Shown here: one piece after another, positions 24,160-31,876 of the stretch
How the letters are laid out: every line of letters starts with the position of its first letter
How positions within the stretch are numbered: the stretch's first letter is position 1
IMG/VR virus record: IMGVR_UViG_3300047547_000029
Location: 1-44,100 of that record
Direction: 5' to 3' (one strand)
DNA from: a virus
Length of the DNA: 44,100 bases
Translations under genes and position numbers: made by a program
Notes under the pieces: generated by a model
The model's input: the letters and a program-made list of their open reading frames with translations, nothing else
Told to the model about the DNA's origin: nothing
Databases searched by the model: none

Positions 24160-26151
24160 ATGCAACAAACAGAAGCCACGGATCTGATCAAACAAGCAAT
24201 GTACAGCACCAAGTTGTCTAGGCTTTTGGCGCAAGAAAATATTGGTGTAAGTTTTAGCAATACAGCAGCAACTGCATCGTTTTCTCCAGTTGATCGGACA
24301 CTCACATTTCCATACAGCACTGCTTTCATGGACCATGACATCCATGAACTGTTTATGATGCATGAAGTATCACATGCTATTCACTTGCCAGTAGATTCTA
24401 TTGAACAGGTTAGAGCTGCTGGTATTGACCATGGTATGTTTAACATTGTTGTTGATATTCGAGATGAGCGACTGATTAAAGAAAAGTACCCAGGAACTAT
24501 TAAAAGTTTTGTGCGTGGGTATGAAAAACTTCTGGAGCAGGGATTCTTTGGTAAGAAAAACCGTATCAATGCTCTAAGTTTTGCAGACCGCTTGAATGTG
24601 TATGCAAAGTTGGGTATAACCACGGGACATTTTGTTCGACTAAATCCTACTGAACATGCGTTTTATGAAGAGTGTATGAAAGCTACTTCATTTAAAGAAG
24701 TAATGGACCTCTCGCGTCGTCTTGAACTTGCAGATAAAAACAACTTTAATCGAAATCAAATATCTGAGATGTTGGCTGATGAAATTGAAGAAATCACTTC
24801 ACAGTTGAATGCTGATGGTGAGCCTATGTCAGCTGAAGCGATTCAGCAAGAACTTGATGAACTTATTCGCCAAATTGAAGAAACACGTCTTCAAGATCTG
24901 TTTGATAAAAACTTTCAACAAACAGTGATGTCAAACGTTCACATTGTTACATATCAATCTTTGTCTAAAAACAATGTATATGTATCAAAAGCTAAATGGT
25001 ACACTGATAGCGTAGCGGATTACTACAATAATATTCACCAAAGCAATTATGATTCGCTTGAACTAGTCAATGAAATCCGTGAGTCACGCAAACTCATTAA
25101 GACAAGTGTAGACTCAATGGTTCGCGTATTCGAAAGCAAAAAGAGTGCTCAAAAATATCGTGATGCAAAAGTATCTCAAACTGGGCTGATTGATATCAAC
25201 AAAGTTCATCGATATAAATTCGATGATAAGATTTTCCGGTCAGTGACAAAAATGCCAAATAGCAAAAACCATGCATACTATATCATGATTGATATGTCTG
25301 GTTCAATCTACAGAAACTTCAATGATGTAGTTGAGCAGATTGTTGTTATTACTGAATTCTTTCGTCGCATACAAGTTCCATACAAGGTTGTTGGTTTTGG
25401 TGCCAGTGTTGAATTTTCAAACAAAAAAGACTTTGGAATGCCTTATGACGTGCAAGTTTGTCCAAGCATTGTTTCTCGTTCAGGTAGCGAATTCTTATTT
25501 GAATTGTTTACTAGTGAACAGACTACACATGAACATAATTTGACCATTAAAGGTCTATTGAGTAGAGTTAGGTTCAGTTTTGGTTCTACACCTACAGGAT
25601 TTGCTATGCTAACTGCTGAGCAGGATGCCATGAAATTCTTTACAAACGTCAAAGCAGATAAAAAGCATATGGTAGTAATGACTGATGGTCAACCAACTGA
25701 TCTTTCAGCTCTAACATACAGTGTTCGTGGTAAAACAATGTTGGTTACTGATGCGGTTACCAAAAAACACATCACAACAAAGGGAAATTCACCTTATGGC
25801 GTCATTAATGCAATTGGTAAAATTTTTACCAACCGATACAATATCAACTTCACAACAATTTCTATATCCAATAAATTGAGTGATTCCGTAGTCTCTGCTT
25901 TTGTATCAAGTGGTGTATCCCCAACTGCACAGTCAGATTGGACTCGTAAAGGATTTACATCAGTTGTTGATCCATACTCAACAAATACAGTATTCTTTGC
26001 GAAACCATTTAGTGTTGAGTCCGAAGTAGGTGCATTTGATGTAGATGAGACAATGAGTGCCGCAAAAATTGCACAAGCAATGGCACGTAGCATGAAACAG
26101 CTAAAGAAATCTCGGAATTTCTTGAATACTCTTGCAGAAACATTGTCTTGA
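24160..26151 (+). CDS. VWA-domain protein with zincin-like HExxH motif
   Basis: 663 residues from the ATG at 24160, downstream of the predicted transcription start. The N-terminal third has HEVSHAIH (His68, Glu69, His72) within a helix, as in the putative metallopeptidase domain that is joined to VWA domains in bacterial MoxR partners. A helical, acidic middle follows (about 200-340). A von Willebrand A domain from about 370 has the MIDAS triad DMSGS (Asp378, Ser380, Ser382) and MTDGQPTD. The layout recalls CobT, ViaA and DUF2201 proteins, which work with MoxR-type AAA+ ATPases. Such an ATPase lies two genes downstream. Target unknown. Confidence 0.85.
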   Translation: MQQTEATDLIKQAMYSTKLSRLLAQENIGVSFSNTAATASFSPVDRTLTFPYSTAFMDHDIHELFMMHEVSHAIHLPVDSIEQVRAAGIDHGMFNIVVDIRDERLIKEKYPGTIKSFVRGYEKLLEQGFFGKKNRINALSFADRLNVYAKLGITTGHFVRLNPTEHAFYEECMKATSFKEVMDLSRRLELADKNNFNRNQISEMLADEIEEITSQLNADGEPMSAEAIQQELDELIRQIEETRLQDLFDKNFQQTVMSNVHIVTYQSLSKNNVYVSKAKWYTDSVADYYNNIHQSNYDSLELVNEIRESRKLIKTSVDSMVRVFESKKSAQKYRDAKVSQTGLIDINKVHRYKFDDKIFRSVTKMPNSKNHAYYIMIDMSGSIYRNFNDVVEQIVVITEFFRRIQVPYKVVGFGASVEFSNKKDFGMPYDVQVCPSIVSRSGSEFLFELFTSEQTTHEHNLTIKGLLSRVRFSFGSTPTGFAMLTAEQDAMKFFTNVKADKKHMVVMTDGQPTDLSALTYSVRGKTMLVTDAVTKKHITTKGNSPYGVINAIGKIFTNRYNINFTTISISNKLSDSVVSAFVSSGVSPTAQSDWTRKGFTSVVDPYSTNTVFFAKPFSVESEVGAFDVDETMSAAKIAQAMARSMKQLKKSRNFLNTLAETLS

Positions 26152-26154
26152 GTA

Positions 26155-26182
26155 TTGACAATGTGCTGTGTTCATGTATAAT
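26155..26182 (+). promoter_or_regulatory. Sigma70 promoter for the AAA+ gene
   Basis: TTGACA (26155-26160), 16 nt, TATAAT (26177-26182). It starts 4 nt after the VWA stop codon. The ATG at 26190 is 7 nt past the -10 box, so the mRNA would start at or next to the start codon. Confidence 0.8.
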
Positions 26183-26189
26183 CCATGAC

Positions 26190-27161
26190 ATGAACACAGC
26201 ACATACCATGGATTTTGATAGTCTTGTTGAGGCATTGACTAAAAAGTTTACAGCAGATGTAAAGACTGGCGATGTAATCAAGTACATCAGCAGCCTGGGG
26301 CAGCCAACCCATAAGTTCTACCATGAACTGCGTGCTAAGTTCAGTGTCAGCCATGGCGTAATGCGCTTCAATACTGATCAACCTACATTGCATATTATTG
26401 AGGAAGAGTCCGATTTTGTTATTGAAAAACGTATCAATTCCAGGTTCAATGCACTGGATGTTATGGCACGTGCAACGGCAAAGGGAATAAACCGCGCAAT
26501 GATTGTTTCTGGACCAGCAGGACTCGGTAAATCGTTTGGTGTCGAGCGTGCTGCTGCAGAGATCAATGGTGATTTTACTCACGTCAAAGGTTACATTCGT
26601 CCGACTGGCCTCTACAAGATGTTGTATGCAAATCGTTTCAAGGGAAGCTTGATTGTATTTGATGATATTGACTCATTGTTCAATGATGAGACTTCTTTGA
26701 ATCTGCTGAAGTCTGCATGTGATAGTAGCGACATTCGCCGGATTAGTTGGTTGAGCAATGCAATTATGGAAGATGAAGATGGTGAGTCCATTCCATCTTC
26801 ATTTGAGTTCAATGGGTCTATTATTTTCATTACAAATATTGACTTTCAACACCACATTGACAAGGGATCTAAACTGTCTCCTCACTTTGAAGCATTGATG
26901 TCTCGCAGCCACTACCTCGATCTTGGTATCAAGTCCAAGCAGGATTACATTGTTCGTATCAAGCAAGTTTTGTCTGCTGGTATGCTCAATGAAGAATTGT
27001 TGCCAGATGAGAAAAGTGAGATTGTTGATTTCATTGAAGCTAACATGAACTCTATGCGTGAACTTTCATTGCGTATGGTTAAAAAACTTGCTGATTTGAT
27101 GATTATGGATAAAGCATCTTGGAAAGAACTTGCTGCAATTACTTGCATGAAGAATAGTTGA
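26190..27161 (+). CDS. AAA+ ATPase
   Basis: 323 residues from the ATG at 26190; the next ATG at 26208 is an alternative start, and neither has a ribosome site. Walker A is GPAGLGKSF (108-116), Walker B is SLIVFDDID (Asp158, Asp159), a sensor-like SIIFITNID follows, then an Arg-bearing MSRSHYLDLG. The N-terminal 90 residues have a small helical domain (KTGDVIKYISSLGQPTHKFYHELRAKF). It is a close relative of single-domain AAA+ proteins found in T4-like phages. Substrate unknown. It lies between the VWA gene and the MoxR gene, each with its own early promoter. Confidence 0.85.
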   Translation: MNTAHTMDFDSLVEALTKKFTADVKTGDVIKYISSLGQPTHKFYHELRAKFSVSHGVMRFNTDQPTLHIIEEESDFVIEKRINSRFNALDVMARATAKGINRAMIVSGPAGLGKSFGVERAAAEINGDFTHVKGYIRPTGLYKMLYANRFKGSLIVFDDIDSLFNDETSLNLLKSACDSSDIRRISWLSNAIMEDEDGESIPSSFEFNGSIIFITNIDFQHHIDKGSKLSPHFEALMSRSHYLDLGIKSKQDYIVRIKQVLSAGMLNEELLPDEKSEIVDFIEANMNSMRELSLRMVKKLADLMIMDKASWKELAAITCMKNS

Positions 27162-27186
27162 CACTACATTTAAATCATTGTACAAT
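27158..27186 (+). promoter_or_regulatory. Sigma70 promoter for the MoxR-type gene
   Basis: TTGACA (27158-27163, overlapping the stop codon of the AAA+ gene), 17 nt, TACAAT (27181-27186). A leader of about 24 nt with AAAGGA precedes the ATG at 27217. Confidence 0.85.
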
Positions 27187-27216
27187 TGAAACTCTTAACA
27201 AAGGAACCTCTATATC

Positions 27217-28356
27217 ATGAACATTTCTGCTTCTGACATCCGTTATACACAAGCTCTTGAAACTGCGTATTCTTACTTTGGTAAAGATACTGTAACTCGT
27301 CAAGAGGTATTGTCGTATCAAGAGTCAACTGGAAATAATTTCCCTGCTAAATTTTGGTCTAATGCACGAATTGGTCGAGGTGTTTTCTCGCTCAAATCTA
27401 ACAACGTTCAACAGACTAACAGTGAACCAACTGCTAGTTTTGAATTGCGACCCATGCATGTTCATGCTAAACATGAGCGTCAAACCACAACCAGCAAATT
27501 TAGTCTTGAAGCAATGGTTCCATTTGTTAAAGAGACATTTGTTGAATGGGGTAACTATAAGAATGTGAAGAAGCTTGTTGCAAGCAATGAATTCTTTACG
27601 TTGTATATTACTGGTGACTCTGGTTCTGGTAAAAATGAAATGGTTGACCAAGTATGCGCCAACTTGAAAAAGCCAATTGTTCGTGTTTCTATCACTCGTG
27701 AAACCAAAGAAGAGCACCTGATTGGTAGCAAAACTCTAGTTGATGGTTCTATTGTGTATGAAGAAGGTCCAGTGAAATGGGCAGCTGAAAATGGCGCAGT
27801 TCTATTGTTGGATGAAATCTCTGCTGGTGACCCCAACGAACTGATGTGCTTGCAAGCAATCATGGAAGGTCAACCATTCTTTGTTAAGGCTGCAAACGTT
27901 CTTGTTACACCAGCTAAGGGTTTTTGTATTATTGCAACTGATAACACCAAAGGTCGTGGTTCCGATTCTGGTCGGTACATTGGTACCAACGTTCTCAATG
28001 ATGCTTTCCTTGAGCGTTTCGAAATGACAATGGAACAAGGTTACCCCACTGAACGTATTGAACGGCTTATTATTGAAAAGTTGATGAGCAGTATCAACCT
28101 CGTGGATGACAACTTTACGAATCGTTTGATTACTTGGGTACATGCCATCCGTAAGACTTATGTCAATGAAGGTCTTGAAGAACACATTACTACTCGTCGT
28201 GCATGTCATATTGTTCGCGCATACAAGAAATTGCAAGATGCTAACTTGGCAATTGAATTGTGTACCAATCGTTTTGATGACACAACCAAACAAGCAATGA
28301 TTAGTTTGTGGGATAAGTTGGATTCAACTACACCAGCAGTCGAAACCCCAGTCTAA
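27217..28356 (+). CDS. MoxR/CobS-type AAA+ ATPase
   Basis: 379 residues. The N-terminal 100 residues look like a helix-turn-helix-type small domain (TRQEVLSYQESTGNNFPAKFWSN), as in phage CobS-like proteins. Walker A is GDSGSGKN (133-140; the usual Thr/Ser is Asn140). Later come EEHLIGSKTLVDGSIVYEEGPVKWAAENGAVLLLDEISAGDPNELMCLQAIMEG (MoxR signature with Walker B) and sensor IIATDNTKGRG. Such ATPases act as remodelling chaperones with VWA proteins. The VWA protein at 24160 is the natural partner. Annotation as cobalt chelatase would be unjustified. Confidence 0.88.
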   Translation: MNISASDIRYTQALETAYSYFGKDTVTRQEVLSYQESTGNNFPAKFWSNARIGRGVFSLKSNNVQQTNSEPTASFELRPMHVHAKHERQTTTSKFSLEAMVPFVKETFVEWGNYKNVKKLVASNEFFTLYITGDSGSGKNEMVDQVCANLKKPIVRVSITRETKEEHLIGSKTLVDGSIVYEEGPVKWAAENGAVLLLDEISAGDPNELMCLQAIMEGQPFFVKAANVLVTPAKGFCIIATDNTKGRGSDSGRYIGTNVLNDAFLERFEMTMEQGYPTERIERLIIEKLMSSINLVDDNFTNRLITWVHAIRKTYVNEGLEEHITTRRACHIVRAYKKLQDANLAIELCTNRFDDTTKQAMISLWDKLDSTTPAVETPV

Positions 28357-28382
28357 TCATTACGAGAACGCTTTAGATAATG

Positions 28383-28425
28383 TTTTAACATTGTCCTAGT
28401 AGTAGGGTACTAGGACGTGTTAAAA
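28383..28425 (+). promoter_or_regulatory. Long two-part inverted repeat after the MoxR gene
   Basis: An outer stem TTTTAACA/TGTTAAAA (28383-28390 and 28418-28425) encloses an inner stem GTCCTAGTA/TACTAGGAC (28393-28401 and 28408-28416) with a 6-nt loop. Only an A-rich/T-mixed tail follows, so it could be a weak terminator, an RNA-processing hairpin or an operator for the next gene. Confidence 0.55.
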
Positions 28426-28458
28426 TTGTTTAAAATTGATTCTAATAGGCCGCATATA

Positions 28459-29109
28459 ATGAAAAACAAGTATATTGAAGCATTAAAGAAAAAATCTAAA
28501 AAGTTCAGCAAAACTTCTAAGAATGATTCTAATTGGAATCATCAATTGGGTATCAAAATATATCATGTATATGATGGTACTAAGACAAAAGGTTGGTGGG
28601 ATGATGTTGCATTCATGAAAGGTTCTCAACAAATTACTGTTTGGTGGATTCATCCTCGTATGAAGTATTCGGATGAATGTGACGCAATAGCTTATGAGAA
28701 AGTCTCCGCTGAAAAACAAAACGTAACAGACAATCTATTAGATAGGTCTACTCCCAATTATGTATACTTGGGCAAAAACAAGAAACGTAAGAAAATCGTA
28801 TCATACACACTCAAGTCACTTAGTGAAGATCGCAAACAGTTCTCTAAGCGTTGGAAAGATGAAACAGAAAAAGTTCTAACAACAGGTGATGTCTCTGTTG
28901 AGTGTCATATGAAAGTTGCACAATATGAATATTGTCGTGGTGTGAGTATTTGTTACCCAATTGAAGTCATTGATCATAAAAGTCTCAAGGAACTTACAGA
29001 CTTTGTGAATATGTGCTTAGATGACCCTAGTTTGTTTTCTAAAACACACAGCGATTACAAATATACAAAAGATGATTGGAATTTAGAAAATCCTGTTGAC
29101 ACAGTCTAA
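28459..29109 (+). CDS. Unknown 216-residue early protein
   Basis: The ATG at 28459 is chosen because the longer frame starts inside the inverted repeat. The N-terminus is strongly basic (KNKYIEALKKKSKKFSKTSK). The middle has several Trp residues (GWWDDV, TVWWIHPRM). Two further Lys-rich segments follow, and the end is acidic (DDWNLENPVDTV). I see no known motif. A promoter for the next gene lies within its last codons. It could be a small nucleic-acid-binding protein, from charge only. Confidence 0.6.
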   Translation: MKNKYIEALKKKSKKFSKTSKNDSNWNHQLGIKIYHVYDGTKTKGWWDDVAFMKGSQQITVWWIHPRMKYSDECDAIAYEKVSAEKQNVTDNLLDRSTPNYVYLGKNKKRKKIVSYTLKSLSEDRKQFSKRWKDETEKVLTTGDVSVECHMKVAQYEYCRGVSICYPIEVIDHKSLKELTDFVNMCLDDPSLFSKTHSDYKYTKDDWNLENPVDTV

Positions 29110-29124
29110 AACTTGATGTACAAT
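29096..29124 (+). promoter_or_regulatory. Sigma70 promoter for the gene at 29147
   Basis: TTGACA (29096-29101), 17 nt, TACAAT (29119-29124). It overlaps the end of the upstream gene. A CAGGAG site then precedes the ATG at 29147. Confidence 0.8.
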
Positions 29125-29146
29125 TGAACACATCAGGAGCAAACAC

Positions 29147-29434
29147 ATGTCTAAGATCACCAAAGCAACTTTCAAGAAATTCGTAAAACAGTCCGGTCTG
29201 TTCATCAAGACAAATTCTGACTTTGATGGAATGGCTGATTGTGTTGTTACAATCAACTCTGATTTCCGTCCCGCGAAACCAACTTTGCATTGTCCTGACC
29301 ATACATTGTTCTATAGTGGAATCTGGTTGGTTGGTGGTGGCCGTGATTACTTTAGCGCATATGAAGATGCTCAGTTCAAGGGTATTAGCTGCTGCAATTC
29401 GTGTGGTTCGTTTATCGTAGCCATTAAGAAATGA
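29147..29434 (+). CDS. Small conserved phage protein with Cys cluster
   Basis: 95 residues. The pattern TFKKFVKQSGLFIKTNSDFDGMADCV, then GIWLVGGGRDYFSAYED, then GISCCNSCGSFIVAI recurs in small proteins of diverse phages and plasmids. The closing CCNSC could bind a metal. No activity is established to my knowledge. It has its own consensus promoter and a good ribosome site, and its stop overlaps the next start (ATGA). Confidence 0.7.
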   Translation: MSKITKATFKKFVKQSGLFIKTNSDFDGMADCVVTINSDFRPAKPTLHCPDHTLFYSGIWLVGGGRDYFSAYEDAQFKGISCCNSCGSFIVAIKK

Positions 29435-29631
29435 AAGCATTTCTTGTGCTATTGTTGTTTGTATGCAACAATAGCCATGCATTACAGTGCTGTGCCAGCA
29501 ATGGTATTACACAGTGGTGTAGTCCACTGTATACATCTTCACAGCAAGATATAATTGCAGCAAAATATGGAAGGTGTTGGGTATACACACCAAACATGAA
29601 CCCAGTTTATTATGGTATAATTGTTAAGTAA
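29431..29631 (+). CDS. Small exported Cys-rich peptide
   Basis: 66 residues. A clear signal peptide: MKAFLVLLLFVCNNSHA, with likely cleavage before Leu18. The mature part is about 49 residues with four Cys (LQCCASNGITQWC and YGRCWVY), enough for two disulphides in the periplasm. It lacks a proper lipobox. It overlaps the preceding gene by 4 nt. Exported early phage peptides often block superinfection or alter the envelope, but nothing here proves that. Confidence 0.65.
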   Translation: MKAFLVLLLFVCNNSHALQCCASNGITQWCSPLYTSSQQDIIAAKYGRCWVYTPNMNPVYYGIIVK

Positions 29632-29635
29632 ACTA

Positions 29636-29661
29636 CCTAACACTCTTTAGCTGTTAGGTTT
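29636..29661 (+). terminator. Weak Rho-independent terminator
   Basis: CCTAACA (29636-29642), a 9-nt loop, TGTTAGG (29652-29658), then TTT. It directly follows the exported-peptide gene. The stem is short and the T-run brief. Confidence 0.45.
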
Positions 29662-29673
29662 CCTTGCTACAAT

Positions 29674-30483
29674 ATGATGAAAACACCTATACTCATTGGA
29701 AGCCGTGCTCTGCAATTCTGGCATCCTAATGTTCAATTGAAAACAGACACCGACTGGGATATCATAAGTGATGTTCCACTGGATATACCAAATGTTGAAA
29801 TTCATGACCCATCCATTCTTTTGAACAGCGAACTTGAACGATATGTTCGTGAATTCATAGATGTAAATGGTATTCGAATCGGTGTTGTTGATTTGGTTGG
29901 TCTTGCTATAGTAAAACGATCACACTTGTTCCGTAAGTTATCGTTTGACAAGCATATCACGCAGTATCATCGCCATCTAAAACCAGCAACAGAATCTTTT
30001 ACTGGATATGATTCTTGGTTGCTTGCTAAACGTACAAAAGAAACAATGAAACTGTTTCCACAGACAACACCTTCACTAAAACAATCCAAAGAAGATTTCT
30101 TTGATGATTATGTGACCAAGAAGTATGATCATGATAAAATTCATGAATTGGTTGCATATGAAGAAACACCTATCTACACCAAGCTACTAACAGAACATGG
30201 TAAAGTATGGTGCAGTGAAGATAGTTGGAAACAACTTAGTTTCAGACAACAATGCATGGCTGTTGCAGAAGAAACAATGGTGATTGCTATTGAGAGATTT
30301 CTAGTACCGAACGATTGGAAGTATTCGCCAAAATTGGCATACTTTAAATCGCTAGAAAAGGTGTGTACAACACTTTGTTCGGGATGGTTTCGGGATTTTG
30401 CGATTGATAATTACCCAATGATTATCGATATGTTTAACAAAGATCGAATAATGAACATTCGATCACAACTTGAAGGAATTTAA
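29674..30483 (+). CDS. Nucleotidyltransferase-fold protein (DUF7275-like)
   Basis: 269 residues (a second ATG follows at 29677). The N-terminus has LIGSRALQFW followed by KTDTDWDII, the GS...DxD arrangement of minimal nucleotidyltransferases. A third acidic residue may lie in VVDLVG. The remainder is helical with KRSHLFRKLSFDKHITQYHRHL. Related proteins are widespread in large phages, and their substrate is not known to me. It sits in an early region that also has a NYN-like protein and RNA ligase 1, so an RNA substrate is conceivable. TACAAT abuts the ATG with no matching -35. Confidence 0.7.
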   Translation: MMKTPILIGSRALQFWHPNVQLKTDTDWDIISDVPLDIPNVEIHDPSILLNSELERYVREFIDVNGIRIGVVDLVGLAIVKRSHLFRKLSFDKHITQYHRHLKPATESFTGYDSWLLAKRTKETMKLFPQTTPSLKQSKEDFFDDYVTKKYDHDKIHELVAYEETPIYTKLLTEHGKVWCSEDSWKQLSFRQQCMAVAEETMVIAIERFLVPNDWKYSPKLAYFKSLEKVCTTLCSGWFRDFAIDNYPMIIDMFNKDRIMNIRSQLEGI

Positions 30484-30485
30484 AA

Positions 30486-30803
30486 ATGAGCACTTTGAAA
30501 GACGATGTTACTGAGCTAATTGATTTTGGTACCATCACGAATCAATTTTTCTATGAGGACTTGGAAACAGAAACAGAAGAAATGTTCTCCGAGAAGGACA
30601 TCACATTCGAGAATCAAGACAGTTATGGTGGCGAAGGTCAAGGCGATTCTTACTGGGTAGTTTACAAATTTACTCGAGGCGAAGAATCAGTCTACGTTCA
30701 ATTTGATGGTTGGTACCAGAGTTACAATGGGTCAGAGTTTACCGAATGGTTCTTCGTTGAGCCAAAAGAAGTTACTGTGACTCGGTTTCATCGAGTATCT
30801 TAA
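30486..30803 (+). CDS. Small acidic conserved phage protein
   Basis: 105 residues, strongly acidic, 2 nt after the previous stop. The centre NQDSYGGEGQGDSYWVVYKF and YVQFDGWYQSYNGSEFTEWFFVEPKEV is a well-conserved pattern among phage proteins of unknown role. It looks like a compact beta-sheet with many aromatics. Acidity could suggest DNA mimicry, but this is not supported by more than charge. Confidence 0.7.
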   Translation: MSTLKDDVTELIDFGTITNQFFYEDLETETEEMFSEKDITFENQDSYGGEGQGDSYWVVYKFTRGEESVYVQFDGWYQSYNGSEFTEWFFVEPKEVTVTRFHRVS

Positions 30804-30820
30804 ATAAACATGAGTTCACT

Positions 30821-30845
30821 GGATCATCTCATTTTAAAATGATCC
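30821..30845. promoter_or_regulatory. Palindrome in the leader of the 30873 gene
   Basis: TCATTTTAAAATGA (30829-30842) is a perfect 14-bp palindrome. It lies within GGATCAT...ATGATCC, which can form a larger hairpin. It is 31 nt before the next ATG and could be an operator or an RNA stem. Confidence 0.4.
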
Positions 30846-30872
30846 TACACACATCACACAAAGGAAACTATC

Positions 30873-31118
30873 ATGAGTAACAAAACTCCATTTGAATTGC
30901 GGTTTGAAATTTTGAGCATGGTCAATGACTACTATGCTAAGACCGCTGAAGTAAGCAATACGTTTGCACTAGAAGCATTCAAGACTGCTGTTGAACTTGG
31001 TAAAGCAAGCGCACAGGATTGGGAAAAATTTGCTGTTAAACCTCCATATGACATGACCGATGTTCTAAAGTATGCAGAATCTCTGTATAGCTTTGTGAAC
31101 AAGAAGGAGTCCAAATAA
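30873..31118 (+). CDS. Small conserved T4-like phage protein
   Basis: 81 residues with AAAGGAAA before the ATG. The start KTPFELRFEILSMVNDYYAKT is a pattern of small proteins common in marine T4-like phages. The rest is helical with a basic C-terminus. No function known. Its stop shares one base with the next ATG, so the two small genes are coupled. Confidence 0.7.
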   Translation: MSNKTPFELRFEILSMVNDYYAKTAEVSNTFALEAFKTAVELGKASAQDWEKFAVKPPYDMTDVLKYAESLYSFVNKKESK

Positions 31119-31291
31119 TGTTCAATGGATTCATGACGTCAATTGCAAATTTCTTCAAAGATATTCAGAATAACCACGATAGCCTAGAAGAATTTATTAA
31201 AAGCAAAAATCCAACAACTCAAGCAGAGCTTGACCATTGGATGCAAGTATGGGACTACGAGTCTCGAGCAAAAGTACGTAACATGTATTAA
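31118..31291 (+). CDS. 57-residue small phage protein
   Basis: A short frame starting at the last base of the previous stop (TAATG), with AAGGAG upstream. The sequence begins MFNGFMTSIANFFKDIQ and contains SKNPTTQAELDHWMQVWDYE, a phrase typical of small T4-like phage proteins of unknown role. Helical throughout. A strong terminator begins 3 nt after it. The coupling and ribosome site make it a convincing gene despite its size. Confidence 0.7.
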   Translation: MFNGFMTSIANFFKDIQNNHDSLEEFIKSKNPTTQAELDHWMQVWDYESRAKVRNMY

Positions 31292-31293
31292 TT

Positions 31294-31317
31294 AAAAGGC
31301 CACAAGTGGCCTTTTTT
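31294..31317 (+). terminator. Strong Rho-independent terminator
   Basis: AAAAGGCCAC (31294-31303), loop AA, GTGGCCTTTT (31306-31315) and two more T. It is followed at once by a new promoter at 31319. Confidence 0.9.
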
Positions 31318-31318
31318 C

Positions 31319-31347
31319 TTGACACCTGTAGTTGTTGACTGTACAAT
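31319..31347 (+). promoter_or_regulatory. Sigma70 promoter for the gene at 31355
   Basis: TTGACA (31319-31324), 17 nt, TACAAT (31342-31347). The ATG at 31355 is 7 nt beyond the -10 box and has no ribosome site, so a leaderless transcript is predicted. Confidence 0.8.
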
Positions 31348-31354
31348 GGATACT

Positions 31355-31633
31355 ATGAAAGACCTACCTACTATTATGTGCGGCATTGGGCGTAGCTCTA
31401 TGTGGAGCGCCAGTATATCAATTGAAGAATTAACAACACCTAAACAAGGGTATATCACATACATTGGTTACTTCTTCTTTGTGCACAATGGAAATGTGAT
31501 TCAATATAATGACTCACAACCACAGTTTGCAATGACGCGTGAAATTCTTGAATATATGCTACCAGATATGATTGAGATTTTTGGTAGTGATATTGAAATT
31601 GTTGAAATTCCTATTGCTTATATTAAGATATGA
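31355..31633 (+). CDS. Unknown 92-residue early protein, likely leaderless
   Basis: The ATG at 31355 (MKDLPTIMCGIGRSSMWS) is preferred over upstream starts that fall within the promoter. The sequence is beta-rich and hydrophobic in the middle (GYITYIGYFFFVHNGNVI), with an acidic helix near the end (ILEYMLPDMIEIFG). No recognised family. It overlaps the next gene by 4 nt (ATGA). Confidence 0.6.
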   Translation: MKDLPTIMCGIGRSSMWSASISIEELTTPKQGYITYIGYFFFVHNGNVIQYNDSQPQFAMTREILEYMLPDMIEIFGSDIEIVEIPIAYIKI

Positions 31634-31845
31634 TCGTTATAAAAATCATTAAATGTCAAGATCCATTGATGTGGTATGCACCATATGTTGGTGGATATGT
31701 CCCATTTGTTCGACATCTTCCAGTTGAAGAAAAATCATATCTAAGCCGTGAAGAAGCAGGATATACAAATATTGTAAAAGTATCCGATTCAATATTAGTT
31801 GAAGTAAGTGAAAGTTTTTCGACATTCTACAACATTGCCCATTGA
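31630..31845 (+). CDS. Small conserved phage protein
   Basis: 71 residues starting in an ATGA overlap. The pattern LMWYAPYVGGYVPFVRH and YLSREEAGYTNIVKVSD resembles short proteins from other phages in which a WYA.YVG segment is followed by a Y.TREPAGY-type loop. No activity known. The next promoter begins 4 nt upstream of its stop codon. Confidence 0.65.
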   Translation: MIVIKIIKCQDPLMWYAPYVGGYVPFVRHLPVEEKSYLSREEAGYTNIVKVSDSILVEVSESFSTFYNIAH

Positions 31846-31870
31846 CTTTTAAAATTGTACGTTGTACAAT
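31842..31870 (+). promoter_or_regulatory. Sigma70 promoter for the NYN-like gene and rnlA
   Basis: TTGACT (31842-31847), 17 nt, TACAAT (31865-31870). The ATG at 31877 is 6 nt downstream of the -10 box, so the transcript should begin at or inside the start codon. Confidence 0.75.
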
Positions 31871-31876
31871 GACTAC

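Noticed and set aside
27217-28356. Cobalt chelatase subunit CobS as a metabolic gene
   Set aside because: The resemblance is to MoxR-type ATPases in general. No cobalamin genes are nearby, and the partner here is a VWA/HExxH protein.
28455-28460. TATAAT overlapping the ATG at 28459 as a promoter
   Set aside because: It overlaps the start codon and lacks a -35 at a proper distance.
29668-29673. TACAAT just before the ATG at 29674 as a promoter
   Set aside because: No acceptable -35 lies 16-18 nt upstream, and transcription would begin after the ATG.
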